Source: Whitmania pigra
Taxonomy: Eukaryota > Annelida > Clitellata > Hirudinida > Haemopidae
Reading direction: 5' to 3'
DNA: 64,000 nucleotides
Assembly: GCA_021613335.1 (NCBI GenBank)
Contig: JAJTWR010000113.1
Span: 886,001-950,000 of the forward strand
The notes under the pieces are model-generated. The model had not been told where the DNA came from. It ran no database searches and saw only the letters and a program-made list of their open reading frames with translations. The position numbers and the translations under genes were made by a program. Position 1 is the first letter of the stretch; each line of letters begins with the position of its first letter. Positions 1 to 13,164 of the stretch are shown here, piece after piece.

Positions 1-64
1 CAGTGATGCTTTAATTGGTTTGTGATTTAAATCATTCTAAGATTTGTTGCTATTGCTCCTTCAG

Positions 65-3000
65 AATATGACGAAACAAGTGTATGGATCAACAGAAGCT
101 TTCATAGCTGATGTTAGGTGGATTCTTCATAACTGCATTATTTTCAATGGAAGTAAGCTTATTTTGATGGTAATTTTTAATAAAATCACTTCTGGTGTAT
201 TATATTGTTAATGAGACAATATCAAGACCATTTTCAACCACCAACTTTTGCCTTTTCTAAATATGATGTTATAGTTTATGTTATAAACATGTTTTTTTTT
301 GTTTTAATTATTTCACCAGTCATTTTTTTGGCAGAAAATCATCCTCTCACTTCTGTTGCAAAGTCTATGTTCAAAATATGCTGTCACGAGGCTAGTTTTG
401 AATTGTTGTGGATTATTAATATTTTTAACTTATGTTAATATGTTTTAAATAGCAGAAATCATAGTTATTTGACTAATTTACAGTCTAGCTAGTCAACAAA
501 TATTTATTAACTTTTTACATTAGATTAATTGTAGCTCTTTTTTTTATTATATTCTGGAACAATTTATATAAAATTAAAAAAATTTTAGATTAACATTTCC
601 TGTATATACAGAGTAAAACATTTTCATTTAAATCTCCTTTGGAGATGATAACCCTAAAGCATTTAGTATTTTTACTTGCATAGCACTCTTTATGTTTGAT
701 TTACATAACATGCACCCACCTCTGCATATGTTGCAAAATTAAGGCTGCAAATGTGCTTCTAGTCACTTCATCTTATTTTTCAATTAATTTCCAAATATAT
801 GCAATTTCTGTTTACAAATGAGTTTTATTCATAAAAATCTCCACAATAGTAGTTTAGAAATAGATTTTTTGTAGATCAGTGATTTACATTTAGCCAGTTG
901 CTGAGGCAAACGAGTTTGTTGACATTGGAGAAGGAGAGGCATATTTGCCATTTGCATCCATGTCCAGAAAGGCTAAATGACACAGCTGGAGAAACCAAAT
1001 ATTTGAAAGCTGGCTTGGCAAGAAAGCCATATGGTGGCACACATTTCCACCACCATTCCAATTTGTCAATTTCTGGTTCTGAACTATCATTTTAGTGCTG
1101 ATGTTATTGTTGCAGCAGATGATGTTTGCATGTTAAATTTGTGAAAATATGGTACTCTTGTACAATCGCCTCTGATTTGTTATTCATAAGCAGATACACC
1201 AGATTTAATGTTATCACAGTGTACATTTGCATTACATTCTGAAGCTGAAGTACTGGCTTCAGCCTTCATCATCTTCAGAACCCCTATGTCAAATGACTTA
1301 AAATAGATTTTGGAGGAATAAAGCAATAAACTGCTAAAACCAACTACATGTCCAAAAAGACCACATATGTAATTAAAAGTTCTTGAAGAAATGCAATTAT
1401 TTAGTGGAACATCTTCACATCAAATTAATGTAATAAACGAATCTGAATTAAAATTTAAGTGCATTTAATTTAGTTGAAATTAGTTTGTGTAATCAAAGTA
1501 TGTCTGAAATAAATTATCCAAACTGAAATGCCTTCAAAGGTTTTTTTAAACATATCCAAATGTTGATGAACATTGCTAACTTTATATTTACAACTTTTAT
1601 TAATATTCAGCCAATCAGTTTCATCATTGACAGCAATTTTATATGTTGATTGAACAAAATAAAAATTCTATAATTTTGCAAGTTTATTTTAATAGAACTT
1701 GCCATTTAAATGACTTAACATCCGGTCATTATATTGCATCAGGAGTTTTTATGAAAATATGACTGCTGCTTTGTTTTACGGATTGTGATGATGCAATTAC
1801 TTCTCTAAATTCAATTAATTCTACATTAAATTAAATCTCATATTAAATATGCAATTTTAACAGACCAGTGAGCTCAATATCTGCCCTGATTGCTACTTGA
1901 ACTCCTGCATTAAAGAAAATACCGATTGGTTTTGTGAGCCTTGCGTTAGTCTTGTTTACTTACTTATTAAAACCTAAAAGTCTAGTGCAACCATAAATTT
2001 ACTTACGAAGTTAGTCGTTATTAGAACATGTTGGGATTAATACTTTAGATGTAAGGATGAAAGAAAAACAAAATTTTCTTATAACCCTAGCTGATTAATT
2101 AATTAGTATTAATTTAGTAATTCAGTTTATTATTTGTTATATTTAGAATCTTCCTAATGAAGCTCCATAGAATACTATTTTAGTTGAATTATTCCCTAAT
2201 CAACAATAGCTTCCAAGTCTCTTACGACAGTGGTCCCCAACCTTTTTATCGCCGTGGGCCGGTAAATAGTTGATAATTTTACCGCGGCCAACGGTGACTT
2301 CTTTTCTGAGAGAAATCTTTGCAATGGCTCTTGCAATTCAAGTACTCTGGATAGCCATCTTAGTTCTGTGTGTAAGAGCAGGCATCTGTGCTCTGCGTCC
2401 ATCTCCTCACAAAGCTGCTCAAGCATTAATTACAAATCAGTTACGAATATTTATTTTTTTTTTTTGAATAATCGTCCCCATTCTCTGATCTTTCTTCAAT
2501 TTTTTAAAACAATTTGGACATTTGTATCTCTATCGGTTGATTTTTAATCGCTTTGTTTATAGAGCCCCTAAAAGGGGACTAGAATTGGGGCAGTTATCAC
2601 CTTTGTTTATATTCGCATTTCTTAGATTTGAAAATAATCACTTTTTAAGTATTTGAGTCTTGATTTGTTTCTGCCCGATAAAAGACATATCCTTATAGTT
2701 AGGAGAGAGGAACTTTACATATTTGTTGATAAAGGCTGGCACAGTTTTATATGATTAGGTTGAGTTGTTGACTAACAATTACTTAAAAATCAATGGTTCA
2801 AAGCAATCATTTTAATTCATTACTTAAAATGTCATGATTTATGTCTATCACTGGTATGTCTGAAAATATGGCTTCTAAGATCCTTGTTGGCTCTATTACT
2901 GCAGCTATAAGGGTAGACTTGTTAGAATTTACAGTCATGGAAATGTATCTCTATCATCTGCAACACAAACTGTTTCTGTTTCTTTTGAATTATTAGAACT

Positions 3001-6000
3001 CCATTGAATTCTTGAATTAAGGCCTTTCCTCTCTTGACAGTATCATTGATGGATTTCGAACACAAAATCTCACTTTCTGCTGACCAACTTGTTTTTTTTT
3101 TCATCAATCAATCTATATGGTTGTTTTAAAATATAGCTTGTTTTGAGGAAGAATTCTTTTATAATGGTTTATTTTTTCATGAGAAGAGAATAAATATTAT
3201 TAGCTGTATTCCTGTTGATATTTTTTTTTATAAAATTGACTAATTTTGACATTGACAAAATTTAAAATTGATATTTTTGTAAAGTTGATTTATCATATTA
3301 ATATTTTATAATTTGTTTCCTGAATTTTTGTAAATCTTAATTAATTCCAGAGAATGCCCCATATCCTTGTCTGGGCCAAGATGAAGGGCTATCCCTTTTG
3401 GCCTGCAAAGGTTCTACCATCGGCACAATTCTTATTAAGAATGTGTTATTACATTGCTTTAATGCATTTTTATTATTCTTCAGGTTCTCAGGGAAGAGAA
3501 TAATCAAGTTGATGTAAGATTTTTTGGGGAACATGACAGGTTAATTATGACTTGAAATCTGTTGTGAACTGTCTTATTAAAAGTTTGTAATTTATTTTGT
3601 TTGGCTAGGGCCTGGGTATCTTACAGTCAAGTTTTCTTGTTATCAGAAAATCCACCTGGTACTGTTCCAAAGAAAACAAAAGGGTTTGACATTGCAAGAA
3701 ATGAACTTGAAAGACACCTTGAGCTGTTTAAGTAAGCTTTTAAGTACCTCAATTTTTTACTGAACTGAATGCTTATAATTCATTGAATAATTGAACTTCA
3801 AGTAATTTTGGTGATGTGCATGCTGGAATTAAATATTATTTGCATGCTTTGTAGGAAATAGAATAATTACTGAACCATTAAGTGATTTTTGTCTAATTTT
3901 CAAAGACCTTTCTTGACAGACTGAAATTTGGAAACTTTTTATTTGCACCTGACAAAACTCCTTATAAATCTTCGCTGGATCAAATACATAAAGTTTTGGG
4001 AGAGGGGACACCAACTTCTTTGCCCAGCCGAATTTCCTCGACATCAGTATTCCTTTCAAAGATTTCTAACAGGTCAGCACTGAAACGGAAACTTTCATAT
4101 GCTCAGACAAGACATTATTCCTCAAAAAGATTGTTTGTGAAATCAAGTGAAGTAAAGGAGATGTAAGTATAATTTTTAAATTAACAATTTAATAGCTATA
4201 GAGAAAATCTTTTTTGTATGATTTCATATCAAAATAAGTTGTACAAGTATTTCAAAAATCATATATATTTATTTTCTGTTTTATACATTTTATTTGAAGA
4301 TTATTGTTTTTAAACAAACAATTATCCCAGTTTACTTATTATTAGTACTTGGTAACTTTTAACAGTTTTTGAAGATTGAATTTATTGTGCCACGAAGTTT
4401 TAATTTTGCAAAATTAATCAATCTCTCAACAGACTGAATGAAAATAAACTAGGATGTAAATATAAATAAATTTAAAATACACTAGAAGATGAATTCTTCC
4501 CTGTCAAATTATGATAGTCATAAATTTAATAAAAAGTTAAAGTTACCCAATGAAGACTTTGAGGATGGCATTGAAGAAAGCCAGGAAAGAAACATCCTAC
4601 ATACTTTCAGGAACATCAGTGACGAGAAATGCCATCACTACTTTTCTTCTTAACTCAGATTGTGAATAAATAAATTATCATTTTACAAAAAAAAAAACAA
4701 ATAATATACATTAAATTCATTATATCTACAAAGAAAATTTATTTTTTTCATCAGCCATAATGATTCAAAACAGACAAGTTAGCAAGTCAAAAAGGACCTA
4801 GTTAGTCATAACGAGATGTGACGAGTCAAAATGAGTTATAATGGGTCAAAACGAGCTTAGACCAATTTTATTTGATTATGAATAGCATTGATTAACCCTT
4901 GGATGCCTAAGGTAAAAAACTTCCAGTTTTAACTGACGGGGATACAAGTGTACCCCAAAACATTTATTGTTACTGAGCGTCAACTGAAAGTTTTTTAATA
5001 AAATTAATTTACATGTTACAATTCTTAGGCACACAAGGGTTAAAAAATAAGCTCAGGTGTGGTGGCAGTTTGAATATGAATGGGGAGACCATTAATGTTT
5101 TGGGACCACTGATGTAGAAGGAGCGATCACCAGACTTGACACTGTGGGACCCTGGGACAAGGAACATGGGATGAGGTGAAGAGCGAAGGTGCTCATCCAG
5201 ATGTTGTTGTTTTCATCACTGAGGAGGAGATATATTTTAGCACATTGTAGGATAAGACTTTGTATATTATTAAAGAAATTTTAAATGATACCCATGTAGG
5301 GTATTTTGAGCCAGTGTAAACTTTTAATCACCGGTGTATATTATTGAAGAAATTTTGTATGATAGCATGGATGGTATTTTGAGCCACCTTTTAATTACTG
5401 GTGTGATGTGCTCAGAGGTTCTGAATCCAGAGATAAGCCTTTAACATGCCCTAATAGTAGTGGAGCATCCTATCACTGACATTTGCAAGCAAAGAGTTGC
5501 AGTAGCCATCAACACTTTCTAGCATCATTAAAACTAAAGAACAAATATAAAGACTGCAGAAAGTAATACTAGGCTTAAATTTAAACAAAAAAAATACAGA
5601 CTTTACCTTATTCTAACTTTTTAATTCTTTGAAACAAATGTTTATGTTATTTTTTAATTCTTAAAATTGAATATGAAATAAAAGTTAGAACTTAAAAGAA
5701 TCAATAGTTTAATTTTTAGGAAAATCTGAATCAATTATGTTTTTTAAAAAATGTGTGCAGATTAGCCAAATTTGTTACGTACTTGCGTACGGCGGTAATG
5801 GCACTAGGCGTAATGTGTCGTGTTCGAACCAAGCCTGCACTGATGCTAGCGCCCTTGGGAAGAAGTGCTTTATAAATGGTTACAAGAAGCACCTCTCACG
5901 CTATGCATATAGTGCTATGTAAATGAAATTACAATATATCACATATCACAAAAAGAACCTCCACATTTTGAAATTCTCTATAACGAATCACATTTTTTTC

Positions 6001-9000
6001 GGTCCCTTGAGATTTCATTATAGAGAGGTTTTACTGCATTATCAAGAGTAGTATTTTTAATATTATTTCATTTTGCAGAAGGGCAGCAGGAAGGAAGCAT
6101 TTAAGAAGTTCTGATAATGAAGGTGATAACTGTCCTAAATTGAAAGAGGATCCAACAAAAATTGTGTTGAAAATTAATAAACTCCATTTAATAAGAAAAT
6201 CCCCACCAGACTCTGAAAGCTCAGAAACTTCTGTTGAATGTAGTATTAAAGTCAGAGTTCTTGAAGACATTGCTGAAGCTAGGGGCAATGAAAAGTTGGT
6301 GAATTGCGATGGGCCAGATATACAGAAGAATGCAATCTGTGGAATTAAAAATTCAAAAGATGTAATTTCTAGTGATGAAATAAATGTCATTGATGAAAAT
6401 AATTCTGATAGTGACATGCAATTCAACAAATTGTTGCCTAAACATAATGAATGTACTGATAATCCTAATAAAACTTGCCATCCAAGTTTGATTAATGATG
6501 AAGCCAAATTTGATGGATGGAATATTTTTGAAGTGAATAGTAACTCAACTAAAAACCAGAATTCTAATGATAAAACTGAAGAAGTTATCAGAAGTGTAGA
6601 AGTAAGTTGTTTCAATAACAATTATATGGCCAATAAATTTCACTTTTTCTCCATGTTTAAAATTCACAGCTCCCTGTTGAGAAAGTAAACTCGAAGTCAC
6701 AAAATTCTGATAACTTGGACTCGCAGAGAAATGGCTTACATGAAGTTCACCTAGGTGCAAATGAAATTTCAACTGGTCTTCAGTCAATAAAGGAAATATC
6801 TCTTGATAGACAATCTTATAAATCAGCATTGGATGTTGTGTGTGTTGAATCTGTTCAATCATATGAGGAATTAGTGAGTGAGATCGAACCTAATTCAGCA
6901 ACTCCTTCAAAGCTACCAGAAAGACCAAGTCGGTGCTGTGATGCCACGAACATTTGTGATGAGAATGATGACAGATCAAAATTTGCAGATGAACCAAATT
7001 CCCCACAAATTATTAAATTGCTGTCAAAATCTCATTCACTTGAGAGAACTTTAAATAACTACAAAGAGCTCAAGAAATTTCAGATTGAAAATAATGATAT
7101 TGAAATGAATAAGTACGTTAATAAGGTGTGTATGGTGTTTAAGAATATCATTATTAAAACCATAATTAATAGCTCTATTTATAAAAAATCAGATGCTTTC
7201 AAATGTCAAAAATGTATTGTCTCAGTTTATTGAAGATATGTTGAGCTCAAATCAATCCAATGTTGGTGGCTTAGATTATTCATTCATGTATTTTAGAATT
7301 TTGGTAATATAAGTTGTTTGACATGCTAACAGATATTACACAACTATATGAATGAAGAATTAAGAAAGATTGAGCAGTCACATAAAGCTGAACTAGATGC
7401 CTTCAGACATACTTCAGGTCAGATTATCTAATTAAAATTGTTAAAATAAAATATGATTGAATAATAAATGAATACAAAATTGTTCAGTTATGATTTGTTA
7501 ACTTTTGTTTGTAATTTATACAAAGAGAGATGAGAAACAAAAGATATTATCACAAAGTGATTGCAAAGTGACTCCCTATTTTATAATGCTTAGAATGTTT
7601 TTCATATACAGTGGAACCCACTTATCGGTTAGGGTTAAATTAACTCGCCAACCCTATTAAATAGATGCTTTTGAAATGGAACCACCAAATTCCCTCTTTA
7701 TCTCATCATTTTCTCATCGGTTATGTCAATGCTTTTATGTCGCCAAAACCTAATATCTCGAGCACAACAGAGGGTCAAATTTGCCACATTGCATCAGTTG
7801 TCTTGATCCCTTGACTAATCGCGGACTTTGAAGTGGAACCGCCAAATTCACATGTTGTTGTAGCATTTTTCTCATCAGTTATGTTGATTCTTTTATTTCG
7901 CTAAGCCCTATTCACTCTTGTTGATTTTGTCTGAGAGGTAACATGCTGTTCTAGCTATTTTGTTTATTTTTTTCATTCTAAAACTGGAGGTATTAAGAGA
8001 AAACTGTAGTTTTTTAGTCAATACAGAAAAAGTTTGAAATCATATTGCAGCCAGAAAAAGGAACAAGACTGGCAGACCTTAGTTGTCAGCATGACATCCC
8101 AATAAACATCATTTCAGGATAGAAAAAGAAGGCCGACATGATAATACGAATGTATGAGAAATCCAGCAAGAAAAAACTTACAGTGGCTGAGCACAAAGAT
8201 GTCAACGATGCAGTGCTTTAATGATTCACAAATTTGCAAAAAAAACTTCCTTTGCCAATGGACATCCTTGCTGTCAAGCTAGAACACAATGATTTTAGAG
8301 CAAGTGAGGGTGGGGGTGGCTTGATCATTTCAAAAAGAGGCACAGCATTGTCTTCAAAGAAATTTATGGAGAGGGCGCTGAGGTTCAACAGAGGCGAGTG
8401 GATTCGTGGCTGAACACTCAAATGCGCATTATTTTTGATACCTATGAAAGTCGGATCATTTATTAAAAATATGATAAAAAAGTTTATGAAACTGGATGCT
8501 TTGGAAATGCCTTCCATACAAGACTATGGTGTTTCCAGGGGAGGCTTGTCACTGAGGAAACCAGTGGAAAATGGAAAGACCGAATTAAAGTGCTAGTTGC
8601 TGCTAACATGGATGGATGCAAAAACTGTCTTTTGCTGTTTACAAACATGTATGTACATATTGTTGTTATCAATATCAAATATCATTTGTCGTTGTGTAAA
8701 AAAATTCATCAAAAACATGTGCATATACATTCTTATTTATTAACGCGCATTATGTACATTAAGAAATTTCAAGCTGCCAACTTGATTTTCGCTTATTCAG
8801 ACGCTATTTGGCAAACCCCTAGGCCAGTGACATAACCGGGTTCGACTGTATTGTAATATTTTGTTCTTGCATATGTTCCATGCTTCATGGGAATTATACC
8901 TATGTTTTTGTTTTCTTTTTAGATTGTTTATATTGAAATTTGTTTGAGTTATGACTTGACTTGAATAAATAAATTATTACAGTTCAGAAATAAATCATAA

Positions 9001-12000
9001 ATATTTAAAAATAGGAAGTTACTTTCTGATCATCATGTATCTTGATAAACCCCAGGAATCCTAAAATAGCATCAATCACCATCAATTCTTAATTTTAAAG
9101 CATATTGATATTGTCAGTGTCCTGTCTATATTTAATTATGTTATTTGTTTTACTTAATTATTGTGTTTTATTTTATGTTGTGAAGGTGGGAATTAATGCA
9201 ATTGTGGTGTTTTTTGTTTTCTGGACCAAGTGAGTCAATGACTGGAGGCACAATAAGACCTTTTTCATGCCTTTGCTGCCTGTGTATATAATGTGACAGG
9301 CAGACAACAGTGGAGCTGGAGCCTGGTGGAGCTCCAAGAGAGTGTTGGTGAGAGAGCAAGGGTGTCAGATGAGTTTTGAGTTTTGTGTGAGAAAGCGAGC
9401 TTTAGGGGTCTTGTGAGTGACTATTGTATTTAGTTGTTGTTTGCCACTGGTTTCTTTTGCATTTAAGTTGACACTTTTGATTTTGAATATAATCACTTTC
9501 CAAATATTAGAATCTTGGTTTGTTGCTTCGATTTGATTCTGCTCGTTACGACATATCCCGATAGTTAGGAAGAAAGAACTTTACAGATGTGAAGCAAAAT
9601 TTTGTTTAAATATGTTTTGTTAAAACAAGCTTGCCATTTGCAAGAGATTATTTTCAACCAATCTTGCAATATTTTAAATGCATTCAAACTTTGATTCTAA
9701 ATTTATATTTATAATTTTTATTTTAACAACCAATTTGTCAGCTTCTGCCACTTTGGTCATATTCACTGTTGTCGAATCAACAACTTCACAACTGAAATTT
9801 GATAAAATTCACTACAATTCAACACTTATTGCAATTCCAAAATAATATCTGTTTTAGATATTTTGAACAGCTTTTTCAAATTTATTTTTTTTATTTATTA
9901 AATATCTCACTGTTTGCATTGTTGTTTTGAAGCTCTTCAAATTGCTGAGATGAAATTTTTGTATCAGTATGAAAAGGTTAAATTTGAAAGAACAAAAGCA
10001 GAAGAAATCTCTTATTTTAAGAGAAAGTTGTGGGTTAGATCTAAGTGTTCCATTTAATTTAAGTTTCCAAGTTAAACTGGTGTTTGTGAATTTAGAAGAA
10101 TTTTTTGGTTTATCATACCCTGGGGTGCAGTTCTTGACCTGTGGGTTGCGACCCCTTGGGTGTTGTTTGGGGTTTTTGTCATCTAACACTAAGAATTTAG
10201 TAATTTTTCTAATATTTTTAAAAATCATATTGTTTATCAAACTACATCCTTACCCCTACACATAATTTTGATTAAGATACTTTGTTTTAGTATTTTAACT
10301 GAAGAGTCTGTCAAATACTACCATGTAACAAAATCAAATAAGATGTTATTTCTTATTTATGTGTGTTGTGGACTGAAATAGTAGCATGCATCTTCAAATT
10401 CATTTTTTGAAGTGGTAGTAGGGGTTATATTAGCACCCAAAATGATGCCGAGTTTTCGTACAACATTTGTTGTACTTGAGTATTTATACTTAAGTCCTTT
10501 CATGATTGTGTACTTAGTACTTGTACTTTAAATACATTTTTAATACTTATTATTAAGTACATTTTAAGTACTTTTAAATTTTTTTTAAATAAAAATTTCT
10601 TAAAATAAAAGTCCTAATGTATTGATTTCTAATCTTTGGCGTTTCCTTTACTATATGCCTGTCTCTTTGTTTCCTTTGTTCTTTTTTTAGAAATATCACA
10701 GTTTTTTTAGCAGATGGAATCAGAATCATGTATTTATCTGCCTTCTCATTTACCATGTTTCTTGCACACACTAAATTTGTTGGCTTCTGTGGATGCCAAT
10801 AAAGCACTGGCAAGTGATGCGACTTTCAAGCGAATGTATCGTTCAGTGGCTGGCAAATGTTCCAGCTTAAGTAATGCATCACATCAGAGTTCAAAAGCTG
10901 AAGCATTGTTTGATGTTCTCGGGAGAACAATACCTAAGCCAAATTCAACTCGTTGGAACTCTGAATTTAACAGTTATAGAGCCATCTATGATATGAAGGA
11001 CAAAGTTAATATCGTGATGGAACGCTTGTAGCTGCCAAAGTTCAGCTCTCAAGACTTCATTTTCTTGAAGGGATGGATTGAAGTAATGAGACCAATTGCA
11101 CAAGCTCTGGATAATTTACAAGGAGAAGACACATCTGGAGCTTATTTTGGTTCCATTCTGCCAACACTACACACCATACAACAAAGGTTTAATTCAGCTT
11201 CATCAACTTATGTTGCAAGTTTAATAATAGCTATTCAGGCCGGAATGCAGAAAAGGTTTGGACATATTTTGAAATTTGAGAGCATAGGATGAAAGCTTTT
11301 ATAAATGTTGCTGTTCATCATCTGCACCTGTTGAAAGACTTTTCAGTCAAGCTGCTCTTATACTGACTCCTCAGCGTAACAGATTCTGTGACAAATATTT
11401 TGAAACACTGCTTCTTTTAAAGAAAAATAAACAATTTTATTGATAAATGTAAATTCTGTTACACTTGTCTTAACATTGTATTAAAGATAACGAATATTAT
11501 TTCTGATCAATGAAGGTTCCCAAAAGTACTTATACGTATACTTGTACTTATACTTAAGTAAATTGACTACAACGTACTTGTACCTGTACTTAGAAGTACC
11601 TTCAGCCCCAAGTACTTTGTACTTATACTTAAGTACATTTTTGGAGTACTTATGGCAACACTGCAAAAATGTACTGTTAACTACATCAGATTTACGTTGA
11701 TGCCTTTGGATCTAGTTTTTGATAACTAGTTTTCAAATTTTGGTTTTCTGTGAAATCTGTTCATAAATTCTGTATTAAAAGAGCCAATATGTTTATGTGC
11801 GATGATGCAAATTACATAGCTGACACAACATGGTGCAATTGATGCGATATTCTTTTTTAAAATTGCATGAAAATGCAGACATTGAATTTTCAAATTTTTT
11901 CATACTTTTTGGAGGGACCTCACTGCATTCCACATGCATAGATGAGGCACTAGTTCCCATTAACCACAACAGATCTTTAGGGCTTGATACTGAAGGTTGT

Positions 12001-13164
12001 CTCTGATCTGTTTGCACCCCAGGTCTATCACCTCAAAACTATAGTCATAGACTTGTAGCGGATTGAGTCGTATTTATGGATTTTTTGAGTTTAAATATTT
12101 CTATTGGACTAATTTTTTTCCGTTTTTTGCGACAAATTGTCCGGTCACGGAGTTTTGACAGCCTCTGCATGAGCTGACCGACTTAATCCCGTGTTCAGAA
12201 TGATTCCTAAGAGGGTGGCTCCCAGAGACAGCTGGATTCGTTCCTTTCCGATGCTGAAATCTTAGAACCATTTGCAAATAAAAACTTATTCATAAAGTTG
12301 AGCCACTTTTGCTTGCATGTTGTCATTGCTCTTAAGGAGGTCCTTGAATTAAATTTGTTTATATCAGTTGCACTTGACAGCCTTTCAATTTCCTTCTATT
12401 TTGTTTTCTATGAATTTTTCATTCTATAATTTAAATAATAACACTGATTGTACAATTAAACTATAAATCATCTTAAAGTGTGCTAATTGTCTGAAAGAAG
12501 CCATCTACAACTGTTGTTGGAAAGCAAGCTATTGTTCATTTCAATGCCAAAAGGTCCATTGGCCAAAGCATTCTGATGTTTGTGTTCAGTCTCAACAGAT
12601 GCTTAATCATCTTTCAACAACAAAGACAGTTAATATCTTGTTAATGGTTTGTACAAAATAAGTTATGTACACAAATTGTTTTTGTTCTAGGATTTATTGC
12701 CTGTGAAGACAGAAAAAGTTAGGTTGAGATTACAAAAATCTGCAGTGAGGCCAATACAACCCAATATCAAGGTAAGACTTGATGTCAGTTAATAACTTCT
12801 AGTACTTTGTTAATCTTGGAATCTTGTTTGTAGTTGATTGAAGGGAATAAGCAAAATACATCAAGTGATCAACATGTTGCCATTTCATCAGTTGCAACAA
12901 GCTTAGCTGCCATGGTAAATTGAGTCAGATACCTTGGTAAACTCTAAAAAGTTTTAAAACAGTATCAAATGATTGGCTACATTTTTGCAGCCCAGCTACC
13001 TTCTTCAACAAACACTAGCTTTGCAAGGTCAGCAACAGCACTTACGCCACCATCAACAATTTGTTATTCAAAGATCCCCAACCAATATTTTGGCACCTTC
13101 ATGTAACTTTATGAGTCCATTATCACATGTTGTTGTCCCAGTGCAGAAGCTGCCTCAAAACTGA
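65..13164 (+). CDS. ZMYND8: ZMYND8-like chromatin reader, 3' portion (bromodomain end, PWWP, coiled coil, MYND)
   Basis: Fifteen exons: 65-152, 335-390, 1864-1944, 3351-3410, 3484-3539, 3609-3731, 3920-4162, 6079-6601, 6670-7125, 7333-7417, 9933-10033, 12479-12628 (donor uncertain; 12646 also keeps frame), 12691-12771, 12834-12914, 12991-13164. The frame stays open across all of them, about 785 codons. Exons 1-2 read as the end of a bromodomain ([10 protein letters not shown], then NHPLTSVAK). Exon 3 holds CPDCYLNSC and DWFCEPC. Exons 4-6 form a PWWP domain ([25 protein letters not shown]). Exons 10-11 are charged coiled coil ending in KRKLW. Exon 12 is a MYND zinc finger ([14 protein letters not shown], then [11 protein letters not shown]). 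Family knowledge: ZMYND8 reads histone marks and recruits corepressors in the nucleus. ZMYND11 fits less well at the bromodomain-PWWP linker. The 5' exons (PHD, start of bromodomain) lie upstream of the window. Exon 2 seems to use a GC donor. Exons 8-9 are long, acidic and poorly conserved. Stop at 13162. Confidence 0.92.
391..1863 (+). other. ZMYND8 intron without recognised gene
   Basis: AT-rich intron between the end of the bromodomain and the CPDC exon. Short overlapping open frames near 876-1095 occur on both strands and show no domain. I see no recognisable mobile element. Confidence 0.6.
2228..2430 (-). mobile_element. hAT (Charlie/ZBED5-type) fragment
   Basis: It begins with a typical hAT terminus, CAGTGGTCCCCAACCTTTTT. 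Immediately inside, the minus strand encodes [20 protein letters not shown], a motif of hAT-derived ZBED5/GTF2IRD2-type transposases. Only the C-terminal region near one terminus remains. It sits in a ZMYND8 intron in opposite orientation to the gene. Confidence 0.75.
2460..2730. repeat. Unclassified interspersed repeat plus LTR-like end
   Basis: The part at about 2540-2610 (TCGGTTGATTTTTAATCG followed by GGGGCAGTTATCAC) recurs at 51240-51340 and inverted at 13450-13530. The part at 2630-2725 matches 9480-9585 (ACATATCC, TAGTTAGGA, GAACTTTACA). This intron therefore holds pieces of two repeat families. No coding content seen. Confidence 0.55.
4892..5043. mobile_element. piggyBac-type MITE, 152 bp
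   Basis: Bounded by TTAA at 4892-4895 and 5040-5043. The inner ends are inverted repeats: CCCTTGGATGCCTAAG on the left and the reverse complement of CTTAGGCACACAAGGG on the right, 14 of 16 bases matching. TTAA duplication plus a CCCTT start is the piggyBac signature. No coding capacity. Confidence 0.7.
5044..5560 (-). mobile_element. CR1/L2-type LINE 3' coding fragment
   Basis: The minus strand around 5060-5240 reads as the C-terminal tail of a CR1/L2 reverse transcriptase [13 protein letters not shown], then [12 protein letters not shown], which resembles the family's GDRSF-x-GP-x-LWNSLP motif. Flanking sequence is decayed and partly duplicated (ATATTATTGAAGAAATTTT occurs near 5270 and near 5338). 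Lies in a ZMYND8 intron. Confidence 0.6.
5775..5940 (+). repeat. SINE-like repeat with RNA polymerase III B-box-like core
   Basis: The core TGTGTCGTGTTCGAACC followed by AAGCCTGCAC recurs, diverged, at 37190-37265 (inverted) and 62965-62995. GTTCGAA resembles an internal B box. It is followed by AGTGCTTTATAAATGGTTAC. No duplication or A-rich tail could be fixed. Confidence 0.5.
7609..8848 (+). mobile_element. Tigger/pogo DNA transposon, decayed, 1,240 bp
   Basis: Terminal inverted repeats CAGTGGAACCCACTTAT (left) and CAGTCGAACCCGGTTAT (right, reverse complement), with TA on both outer sides (7607-7608 and 8849-8850). Plus-strand remains of the transposase are readable through frameshifts and stops: a helix-turn-helix stretch ([11 protein letters not shown]), a CENP-B-type stretch (DFRASEG, then [11 protein letters not shown]) and the start of the DDE domain ([11 protein letters not shown]). 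It cannot make protein. It lies between ZMYND8 coiled-coil exons 10 and 11. Confidence 0.85.
9176..9584 (+). repeat. Candidate solo LTR
   Basis: Starts TGTTGTGAAGG and ends GAACTTTACA, a TG...CA unit of about 409 bp. Its last 100 bases recur near 2630-2725. No clear 5-bp duplication was found and no internal region is attached, so this is a weak call. Confidence 0.35.
10128..10200 (+). mobile_element. hAT terminus (MER-like) remnant
   Basis: CAGTTCTTGACCTGTGGGTT followed by GCGACCCC matches the widespread hAT terminus with the GTGGGTCGCGACCCC core. No partner end identified in the intron. Confidence 0.5.
10440..11663 (+). mobile_element. hAT transposon relic with ACTT-rich subterminal repeats
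   Basis: The right end, reversed, is CAGTGTTGCCATAAGTACTC, a hAT-type terminus. Both subterminal regions are crowded with TACTTAAGTAC/GTACTTGTACTT motifs (10465-10570 and 11515-11650). Coding pieces on the plus strand are 10714-11031 (contains [14 protein letters not shown]), 11065-11292, and about 11300-11442 with the hAT dimerisation motif [20 protein letters not shown]. Stops separate the pieces. It occupies the intron before the MYND exon of ZMYND8. Confidence 0.8.
11664..12478 (+). other. ZMYND8 intron remainder
   Basis: About 800 bases before the MYND exon. A 74-codon minus-strand open frame at 11793-12017 shows no domain I recognise. Otherwise nothing. Confidence 0.5.

Noticed and set aside
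6031..6621. 196-codon minus-strand open frame
   Set aside because: It is the antisense shadow of ZMYND8 exon 8, which has correct splice sites and frame.
11793..12017. 74-codon minus frame as a piggyBac or Gypsy piece
   Set aside because: No catalytic or family motif could be recognised, so I left it unassigned.
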